From Actinoallomurus sp963850195 (GTDB lineage Bacteria > Actinomycetota > Actinomycetes > Streptosporangiales > Streptosporangiaceae): 64,000 nt of DNA. The DNA is taken from assembly GCA_963850195.1 (NCBI GenBank), contig CAWKKD010000003.1:1-64000 (forward strand), read 5' to 3'. The notes under the pieces are model-generated. The model did no database searches and was not told the DNA's origin. It saw only the letters and a program-made list of their open reading frames with translations. Positions 58,249 to 64,000 of this stretch are shown piece after piece. Made by a program: the position numbers and the translations under genes. Within the stretch, counting starts at the first letter, position 1. Each line of letters starts with the position of its first letter.

Positions 58249-59441
58249 GTCCGAGTGGCCTCGGGCAACCCCACGGGGCGCATCAGCCGCCGCCCGGCGA
58301 GGGCGACCGCCGCCGCGCCCCACACGGCGGCGAACGGATACATCAGCGCGCGGCCGGCGCCGTACCCGTCGACCAGGCTCCCGGCGATCGGCGCGCCGAC
58401 CGCGACCCCGGTGCCGACCGCGGTGGACACCCAGGTCAGGCCCTCGGTGAGCAGGTGCCTGGGAACGAGCCGCTGAATGAGGCCGTAGCACGGGATGACC
58501 GTCGAGGAACTCGCCAGCCCGGCCAGGAACATCAGGGGGACCAGCGAGACGATGCCCGGTACGAACGGCAGCGGTGTCAGCCCGGCGGCGAACAGGACGA
58601 GGCCGACCGTGAAGCGCCGGTCCAGGTCGCTGCGCCAGTTCCGGGTGCCGTACCAGAACCCGGCGATCATGCTGCCCACCGCGAACACCGCGAGCAGCAG
58701 GCCGCTCGCCGCGCGGTGCCCGTGCTCCTGCGCGTACGCGACGACCGACACCTCGATGGCGCCGAACGCCGAACCGGTCAGCACGAAGACCGGGACCAGC
58801 ACCCGCATGACCGGGACGGTGATGGCGCTGCCGGACGAGGCGACCACGCGCGGCGGCGGTTGCGTGCCGCGCTGGACGGCCAGGGCCAGCCCGCCGGCCA
58901 GCGTGAGCGCGCCGGACACCGCGACCCCGGCGGCCGGATGTACGACGGTCGCCAGCAGCGTGACCACGACCGGGCTGGTGATGTAGATCACCTCGTCGGC
59001 GACCGACTCGAAGGCGTACGCGACGTGCAGCCGGTCCGCGTCGACCAGGTGGGCCCAGCGCGCGCGTACGAGCGCGGCGAGGGAGGGCAGGGTCAGGCCG
59101 ACCGCGACGGAGGCGGGCAGGAGCGTCCGGATCCCGGTGTGCGGGCGTGCCAGCGAGATGAGCGTCACGACGCACCCCGCGTGCGCGACCACCAGCGGCG
59201 TCAGCACTCTGCCCTGGCCGTACCGGTCGACGAGCCGCCCTACGACGGGCGCCGCCGCGCCGTAGGCGAACGCGCACGCCGCCGAGGCCGTACCGGCCAG
59301 TCCGTAGGACCCGGTCCTCGCCGACACCAGGAGTACGATCGCGATGGTCGTCATCGACATCGGCATCCGCCCGATGAACCCCGCGGCCACGAACACCTTG
59401 ACCCCCGGGATGGCGAACAGCGCCCGGTACGGATTGGCCAC
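58245..59441 (-). CDS. MFS transporter
   Basis: The 398-residue membrane protein has about 11-12 transmembrane helices. The first half begins YRALFAIPGVKVFVAAGFIGRMPMSMTTIAIVLLV and contains the MFS loop motif GRLVDRYGQGRVL near residue 70. The GTG at 59441 sits beside GGGGGGCAAGG, an adequate site; the 60-codon longer frame has no signal or family residues. Its stop overlaps the next gene. It is divergent from the lytic transglycosylase gene. Substrate unknown. Confidence 0.88.
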   Translation of the reverse strand: MANPYRALFAIPGVKVFVAAGFIGRMPMSMTTIAIVLLVSARTGSYGLAGTASAACAFAYGAAAPVVGRLVDRYGQGRVLTPLVVAHAGCVVTLISLARPHTGIRTLLPASVAVGLTLPSLAALVRARWAHLVDADRLHVAYAFESVADEVIYITSPVVVTLLATVVHPAAGVAVSGALTLAGGLALAVQRGTQPPPRVVASSGSAITVPVMRVLVPVFVLTGSAFGAIEVSVVAYAQEHGHRAASGLLLAVFAVGSMIAGFWYGTRNWRSDLDRRFTVGLVLFAAGLTPLPFVPGIVSLVPLMFLAGLASSSTVIPCYGLIQRLVPRHLLTEGLTWVSTAVGTGVAVGAPIAGSLVDGYGAGRALMYPFAAVWGAAAVALAGRRLMRPVGLPEATRT

Positions 59442-59538
59442 CCTTGCCCCCCGATGTTCTGATAGCTCGTGGGCACGGTAGTCGTGTTCCCTCAAGAACC
59501 GGGTAACCAGTGCACGAGCACATTCGTTGGGACGGTTG

Positions 59539-60660
59539 ATGAGACGTTTCGTACGCAGGAGATTCCCGGCCGTCGTCGTGGTCATCGCGCTGATCCTGGC
59601 CGGCACCGCGGTGGGCGCCACGGCCTACGTCCTGACCTCTCCCGAGCCGCGGCCGGCGAGCGCGCCACAGGCCGCGCGCGACGACACCTCGATCACCAAG
59701 GTGGTGCCGACCGCCGAGCAGCCGTCGGCCCTCAAGCACGTGGTCCCGCCTGACTTCCTCGTCGTCGCCGCCGGCCCGCTGAGCAAGGCACGCCTCTCCC
59801 GCGTCGCCCACCTGCGGCAGGTACGCGACGTGATCACGGCGGACGCGGGCGCGGTGAGCCTCCAGGGCGGCAAGGTCAACATGTTCGCCGTGGACCCGAG
59901 CCGGTTCCGCGCCTGGACCCCGCCCGGCACGGCGAAGAACGACCGGCTGTGGTCGGCGCTCGCCTCGGGCCGGTTCGTCGTCTCCCAGGACGTCCAGCGG
60001 CAGCTCGGCCTGCGCGATTCGATGCAGTACCCGATCGTCGGCCGCACGGAGCTGCAGGCCACCATGGGCGGCTCCGGCTCGCTGGGCCTGCCCGGCATCA
60101 ACGTCCTGGTCGGCCGCGACACCGGGCGCAAGATCGGGCTCGTGCCCGGCATCGTGCTGCTCGTCAACGCGCCGGGCGCCGACCTGCGCACCCTGCAGAG
60201 CGGGCTGCGCAAGGTCGTCGGCGGGCAGAGCCAGATCATCGACCTGAACGAGAAGCGGTACCAGCCGACGCAGCAGGGCCGGGCCGGCAGCTACCTCGAG
60301 CTGTACCGCCAGGCCGCGACCACCTGCCCGGGACTGTCCTGGACCGTGCTGGCCGCCATCGGGCAGATCGAGAGCGACCACGGGCGCAACGCCGGGCCCT
60401 CCAGCGCGGGCGCGCTCGGCCCGATGCAGTTCATGCCGGCCACCTGGCGCACCTACGGCGTGGACGGCGACCAGGACGGCAAGGCCGACATCATGAACCC
60501 CTACGACGCGGTTCCGGCGGCGGCCAAGTACCTGTGCGCGAGCGGGGGCGGCCACGGTCGCTCGGGCCTGTCACACGCCGTCTTCGCCTACAACCACTCC
60601 CAGGACTACGTGAACGCGGTTCTGTCGCTGGCCCAGGCGTACGCCCGCCGATTCTCGTGA
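59539..60660 (+). CDS. lytic transglycosylase, membrane-anchored
   Basis: The 373-residue protein has an N-terminal anchor (RRFPAVVVVIALILAGTAVGATAYVL). A region of about 200 residues without family signature follows. A C-terminal lysozyme-fold transglycosylase domain (SLT type) carries LAAIGQIESDHGRN with catalytic Glu near 280, SAGALGPMQFMPATWRTYGVD, and the end ending KYLCASGGG and FAYNHSQDYVNAVL. It cleaves peptidoglycan outside the membrane. ATG 59539 follows GGGACGG. It starts the forward block that continues with hemH. Confidence 0.92.
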   Translation: MRRFVRRRFPAVVVVIALILAGTAVGATAYVLTSPEPRPASAPQAARDDTSITKVVPTAEQPSALKHVVPPDFLVVAAGPLSKARLSRVAHLRQVRDVITADAGAVSLQGGKVNMFAVDPSRFRAWTPPGTAKNDRLWSALASGRFVVSQDVQRQLGLRDSMQYPIVGRTELQATMGGSGSLGLPGINVLVGRDTGRKIGLVPGIVLLVNAPGADLRTLQSGLRKVVGGQSQIIDLNEKRYQPTQQGRAGSYLELYRQAATTCPGLSWTVLAAIGQIESDHGRNAGPSSAGALGPMQFMPATWRTYGVDGDQDGKADIMNPYDAVPAAAKYLCASGGGHGRSGLSHAVFAYNHSQDYVNAVLSLAQAYARRFS

Positions 60661-60703
60661 GGCCGGGCCCGTGCATCCGCGCCCGGGCTGGTTTGATGGG
60701 GGC

Positions 60704-61699
60704 ATGCGCTACGACGCGTTGCTCCTGCTGTCCTTCGGCGGACCTGAAGGCCCCGAAGACGTGATGCCGTTCCTGGAGAACGTCACCCGCGGCCGTGGCG
60801 TACCCAGGGCCCGCCTGGAGAGTGTGGCCGAGCACTACCACCACTTCGGCGGCGCCAGCCCGATCAACGGGCAGTGCCGCGCGCTGAAGGCCGCGATCGA
60901 GGCCGACCTCGCCGCGCACGGGCTCGACCTTCCCGTCTACTGGGGCAACCGCAACTGGCATCCGCTCCTCGCCGACACGCTGCGGCAGATGAAGGCCGAC
61001 GGCGTACGCCGCGCGGCGGCGTTCGTCACCTCGGCCTACAGCGGCTACTCCTGCTGCCGTCAGTACCTCGAGGACATCGACCGGGCGCGCGAGCAGGTCG
61101 GCGACGCGCCCGAGGTCGACAAGCTGCGCATCTACTACGACCACCCGGGCTTCGTCGAGCCGATGGTCGAGCACACCCGCGAGGCGCTCGCGCGCCTGGA
61201 CGAGGACGTGCGCGACGGCGCGCGGCTGGTCTTCACCGCGCACAGCGTGCCGATGTCCCAGCCGGGCCGCGAGCGCTACGTCGCCGAGCTCATGGACGTC
61301 TCCGCACTGGTGGCTCGGTCCGTGTCAATGGACCGTTCCTGGGATCTGGTCTACCAGAGCCGCAGCGGGCCGCCGAGCATGCGGTGGCTCGAGCCCGACA
61401 TCCTCGACCACCTGGAGAAACTCCGTGCCGAGGGCGTCCGCGCCGCGGTGGTGGTGCCGGTCGGGTTCGTCTCGGACCACATGGAGGTCAAGTACGACCT
61501 CGACGTCGAGGCGGTGGAGCTCGCGCGCCTCCTGGGAGTCCGGATGGAACGCGCGGCCACGCCGGGCACCCATCCGCGCTTCGTCGCGATGGTCCGTGAG
61601 CTGCTCCTGGAGCGCGACGGCCCGGAACGCCCCGCGCTGGGAGCCCTCGGGCCCCGACCGGACGCGTGCGCGTCGACGTGCTGCCGCAGGCCGGCCTGA
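60704..61699 (+). CDS. hemH: ferrochelatase (coproporphyrin type)
   Basis: The 331-residue enzyme inserts Fe2+ into the porphyrin ring; in actinobacteria it acts on coproporphyrin III. The N-terminal LLLLSFGGPEGPEDVMPFLENVTRG, the HHFGGASPINGQ segment, the catalytic His in FTAHSVPMS and the LYQSRSGPPS-like VYQSRSGPPSMRWLEPD are all present. Clustered cysteines at the end (CASTCC) and in SGYSCCRQY resemble the ligands of the [2Fe-2S] cluster in mycobacterial enzymes. ATG 60704 is supported by GGGGGC. Its position before inositol monophosphatase is typical. Confidence 0.95.
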   Translation: MRYDALLLLSFGGPEGPEDVMPFLENVTRGRGVPRARLESVAEHYHHFGGASPINGQCRALKAAIEADLAAHGLDLPVYWGNRNWHPLLADTLRQMKADGVRRAAAFVTSAYSGYSCCRQYLEDIDRAREQVGDAPEVDKLRIYYDHPGFVEPMVEHTREALARLDEDVRDGARLVFTAHSVPMSQPGRERYVAELMDVSALVARSVSMDRSWDLVYQSRSGPPSMRWLEPDILDHLEKLRAEGVRAAVVVPVGFVSDHMEVKYDLDVEAVELARLLGVRMERAATPGTHPRFVAMVRELLLERDGPERPALGALGPRPDACASTCCRRPA

Positions 61700-61737
61700 G
61701 CCGGGCGCAAGCGATCCGAACCGCCTTGGGGGTAAGC

Positions 61738-62538
61738 GTGCACGACCTTCTCGAACTCGCCATCAGCACGGCCGACGCGGCCGGCATCATGCTCGTGGAG
61801 AAGCGCCCGTCCGACCTCGGCGTCGCGCACACCAAGTCCAGCCCGACCGACGTGGTCACCGAGATGGACCAGGCCGCCGAGCGGCTCATCATCGACCGGA
61901 TCCGCGCCTCGCGGCCCAACGACGCGTTCCTCGGCGAGGAGGGCGGTGAGACGACCGGCTCCAGCGGAGTCCGGTGGATCATCGACCCGATCGACGGCAC
62001 CGTCAACTACCTGTACGGCCTACCGGACTGGTCGGTGAGCATCGCGGCCGAGATCAACGGGCACGTCGTGGCCGGCGCCGTCGCCGTGCCGGTCCGCGGC
62101 GAGCTCTACACCGCCGCGCGCGGCGAGGGCGCCTACCTCGTGCACCGCGACGGCTCGACCGAGAAGCTCCGCTGCAACGCCGGCGTCCCGCTGGACCGCG
62201 CGCTCGTCGCCACCGGTTTCGGCTACCTGCCGCAGCGCCGGGCGCACCAGGCCGAGGTGCTGCGCGGCGTGCTGCCGCTCATCCGCGACATCCGGCGCGG
62301 CGGCTCGGCGGCGATCGACCTGTGCTCGGTGGCCGCCGGACGCGCCGACGCGTACTACGAGCGCGGGCCGAAGGAATGGGACTTCGCCGCCGGGGCGCTC
62401 ATGGTCGAGGAGGCCGGCGGCACGGTCGGGGGCCTGCACGGCAAACCGCCCAATGACGAGCTGATCATGGCCGCCGGGCCCGGGCTGTTCGGCCCGCTGC
62501 ACGACCTGCTGGCCTCGCTCGACCCCGAACACGACTGA
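61738..62538 (+). CDS. inositol monophosphatase family protein
   Basis: This 266-residue phosphatase has the Li-sensitive motifs LGEEGGE (near 63-70), DPIDGTVNYLYG (near 82-93) and EWDFAAGALMVEEAGG (near 210). These bind the metal ions. It dephosphorylates inositol phosphate or similar sugar phosphates, needed for mycothiol and phosphatidylinositol. The GTG follows a GGGGG site. The gene lies after hemH in conserved order. A perfect 30-bp palindrome (terminator) follows. Confidence 0.93.
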   Translation: MHDLLELAISTADAAGIMLVEKRPSDLGVAHTKSSPTDVVTEMDQAAERLIIDRIRASRPNDAFLGEEGGETTGSSGVRWIIDPIDGTVNYLYGLPDWSVSIAAEINGHVVAGAVAVPVRGELYTAARGEGAYLVHRDGSTEKLRCNAGVPLDRALVATGFGYLPQRRAHQAEVLRGVLPLIRDIRRGGSAAIDLCSVAAGRADAYYERGPKEWDFAAGALMVEEAGGTVGGLHGKPPNDELIMAAGPGLFGPLHDLLASLDPEHD

Positions 62539-62547
62539 GAACGCCAC

Positions 62548-62577
62548 GGCCCCCGCACCGGATCCGGTGCGGGGGCC
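62548..62577 (+). terminator. perfect 30-bp palindromic terminator
   Basis: GGCCCCCGCACCG-GATC-CGGTGCGGGGGCC is a perfect inverted repeat 9 bp past the stop of the inositol phosphatase gene. Confidence 0.85.
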
Positions 62578-62607
62578 GCGATGTCTAGGCCGTGCTGCGA
62601 ACCGCTG

Positions 62608-62778
62608 TCAGGCGCAGCGCGGTACGTCGATGCCGTGGCTGGCCGCTATACGACGGAGATCGTCGATCTCCGCCCGCTGGGCATCGGCCAGGAGGTCGTC
62701 CCCAGTGTCGCGCGCGGTGCGCAGCGAATCGTATGCGTCCGACAGACGCTGGTGGATCGTCGTCGTCAACTCGCCCAC
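62608..62778 (-). CDS. small conserved helical protein
   Basis: The 56-residue protein is predicted helical throughout (GELTTTIHQRLSDAYDSLRTARDTGDDLLADAQRAEIDDLRRIAASHG). It is a short conserved actinobacterial type with no known role. The GTG at 62778 was preferred because GGAAGGGAG precedes it; the upstream ATG 24 bp earlier would start inside that site. It is divergent from cutR and lies between cutR and the phosphatase. Confidence 0.6.
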   Translation of the reverse strand: MGELTTTIHQRLSDAYDSLRTARDTGDDLLADAQRAEIDDLRRIAASHGIDVPRCA

Positions 62779-62922
62779 TCGGTCTCCCTTCCGAAGTTGC
62801 AAGCGTCTGTACCCAGCCGACCTGGGCCGCTAAACCTGCGAATATCCTGGTCTCGCTTATCGGGGACTTACAGCCGCTGTGGGATAACGGGATCCGCGGG
62901 CGATTCCAGGGGGTGGACACGG

Positions 62923-63576
62923 GTGAGAGTGCTGGTCGTCGAGGACGAACGCGTGCTCGCCGACACGATCGCCACCGGGCTGCGCCGCGAGGCGATGGCG
63001 GTCGACGTCGCCTATGACGGCGCCGGCGCGCTGGAGCGTACGAGCGTCAACGACTACGACGTGGTCGTGCTCGACCGCGACCTGCCGCGGGTGCACGGCG
63101 ACGAGGTGTGCCGCAGGCTCGTGGCCGACGGCGCCAACGCCCGCGTCCTCATGCTCACCGCGGCCGGTGAGCTGGACGCACGGGTCGAGGGCCTGTCGAT
63201 CGGGGCCGACGACTACCTCGCGAAGCCGTTCGCGTTCGCCGAGCTGATCGCGCGCATCCGGGCGCTGGGGCGCCGCACCGCGCCGCCGCTGCCGCCCGTG
63301 CTGGAGCGCTCCGGCGTACGCCTGGACCCGGCCCGCCGCTCGGTCACCCGCGACGGCGCGCCGGTCGAGCTGACGCCCAAGGAGTTCGCCGTCCTCGAGG
63401 TGCTGATGCGCGGCCAGGGCACCGTGGTCAGCGCGGAGCACCTCCTCGAGAAGGCCTGGGACGAGAACATCGATCCGTTCACCAACGTCGTGCGGGTCAC
63501 GATGATGACCCTGCGCAAGAAGCTCGGCGAACCGCAGGTCATCGAGACCGTGCCCGGCGCGGGATACCGCCTTTGA
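62923..63576 (+). CDS. cutR: OmpR-family response regulator, CutR-like
   Basis: The 217-residue regulator has a receiver domain (VLVVEDERVLADTIATGLRREAM, phospho-accepting Asp51 in VVLDRDLP and Lys in LAKPFAF). A winged helix follows, ending in LTPKEFAVLEVLMRGQGTVVSAEHLLEKAWDENIDPFTNVVRVTMMTLRKKLG. It is close to Streptomyces CutR throughout, which with CutS controls responses to secretion and copper-related stress. GTG 62923 follows AGGGGGTGG. The stop overlaps the kinase start (TTGA). Confidence 0.93.
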   Translation: MRVLVVEDERVLADTIATGLRREAMAVDVAYDGAGALERTSVNDYDVVVLDRDLPRVHGDEVCRRLVADGANARVLMLTAAGELDARVEGLSIGADDYLAKPFAFAELIARIRALGRRTAPPLPPVLERSGVRLDPARRSVTRDGAPVELTPKEFAVLEVLMRGQGTVVSAEHLLEKAWDENIDPFTNVVRVTMMTLRKKLGEPQVIETVPGAGYRL

Positions 63577-64000
63577 GCCCCTCACCGAACGCCCTGTCGC
63601 GCCGCATGACGGTGCGGCTGCGCCTCACGCTGCTGTACGGCGGCCTGTTCTTCGCGGCGGGCGTCCTGCTGCTGACGGTCGCGTACGTCCTGGTCACCAA
63701 CATCCTGGAGAGCCTGCAGCTCGAGGTCCGCACCAACGACCCCTTCGGGCTGTCGCAGCAGGAGCAGCAGGCGATCCGCCACAGCTTCATCGACCACGCG
63801 CAGCACCGCCTCATCTGGCAGTCGGCGTTCGCCCTGCTCGGCGTCGGGCTGATCGCCCTCGCACTCGGCTGGTTCGTGGCCGACCGCGCGCTGGCCCCGC
63901 TCCAGACGGTCACCGCGACCGCGCGGCGCCTGTCGGAGAGCACCCTGCACGAGCGGATCGCGCTGCAGGGGCCCGAGGACGAGATCAAGGAGCTGGCCGA
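63573..64000 (+). CDS. cutS: sensor histidine kinase, CutS-like, 3' end beyond the window
   Basis: The first 142 codons are present. The frame starts at TTG 63573, overlapping the cutR stop, or at ATG 63606. Two transmembrane helices (LTLLYGGLFFAAGVLLLTVAYVLV and SAFALLGVGLIALALGWFVA) enclose a short external loop of about 45 residues (NILESLQLEVRTNDPFGLSQ and on). A HAMP region (ALAPLQTVTATARRLSESTLHERI) begins before the window ends. The catalytic His and ATPase are not covered. The loop contains no cysteine. It partners the cutR product. Confidence 0.9.
   Translation, partial: MSPSPNALSRRMTVRLRLTLLYGGLFFAAGVLLLTVAYVLVTNILESLQLEVRTNDPFGLSQQEQQAIRHSFIDHAQHRLIWQSAFALLGVGLIALALGWFVADRALAPLQTVTATARRLSESTLHERIALQGPEDEIKELA

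Noticed and set aside
56920..60555. 1211-residue minus-strand frame containing the lactone oxidase
   Set aside because: Only residues from 58248 onward have family identity; the upstream part is antisense to the transglycosylase gene and out of frame with the MFS gene.
1..64000. CRISPR array
   Set aside because: No regularly spaced direct repeats of 24-40 bp were seen. The only dense repeats are coding ones in the kinase, SepH and low-complexity genes.

Overview
The window is a high-GC actinobacterial chromosome segment. Evidence for this includes GTG starts, 4-nt coupled overlaps, several apparently leaderless genes, a SepH orthologue, a CutRS pair, an AfsR/SARP regulator, DUF3052 and a single-chain (AceE) pyruvate dehydrogenase E1. 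A member of the Streptosporangiales (Actinomadura or Actinoallomurus-like) is a reasonable guess, but the sequence alone does not fix the genus.

Layout. 0-6.3 kb: the 5' half of a tRNA-Val, a zinc-ribbon protein, a peroxiredoxin, DUF3052, YjbQ, aceE, a VOC protein and a Cys-rich copper-storage-type protein. 6.3-7.1 kb: about 850 bp without a gene. 7.1-16.3 kb: a coiled-coil protein, a divergent flavin monooxygenase / haem-oxygenase-like diiron enzyme pair, an L,D-transpeptidase lipoprotein, an FG-GAP protein, an SCO6745-like protein and a PhoD phosphatase. 16.4-25.5 kb: a coherent alpha-1,3-glucan utilisation locus, made of a secreted GH87 glucanase, a LacI regulator, a MalEFG-type importer without its own ATPase and an intracellular GH13 alpha-glucosidase. 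25.5-35.3 kb: mainly regulators and signalling. It holds Rrf2, a histidine kinase whose membrane half looks like half an MFS transporter, an SDR with a large palindromic operator and a TetR, PadR with a divergent membrane protein and a perfect palindrome, a large Ser/Thr kinase with proline repeats, and a methyltransferase. 35.4-42.3 kb: a LuxR-family ATPase regulator, then the coupled run Nif3 / zinc-ribbon coiled coil / RNase HI-phosphatase fusion, followed by rnpB. 42.3-43.5 kb: a decayed replication initiator of an integrative element, wedged between rnpB and an initiator tRNA. 43.5-49.5 kb: small secreted proteins, a parallel beta-helix protein, a GntR regulator, a membrane-anchored Tyr/Gly/Ser low-complexity protein and a PEBP lipoprotein. 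49.6-55.2 kb: MarR, an AfsR-type regulator and a DrrAB-type exporter. 55.3-64 kb: a conserved housekeeping block of sepH, lactone oxidase, MFS, lytic transglycosylase, hemH, inositol monophosphatase, cutR and the start of cutS.

How the genes may work together. The clearest pathway is extracellular cleavage of alpha-1,3-glucan, import of the oligosaccharides and cytosolic hydrolysis, under LacI control. The most speculative but interesting items are the MFS-half histidine kinase, the flavin/diiron oxygenase pair and the FUS-like low-complexity membrane protein.
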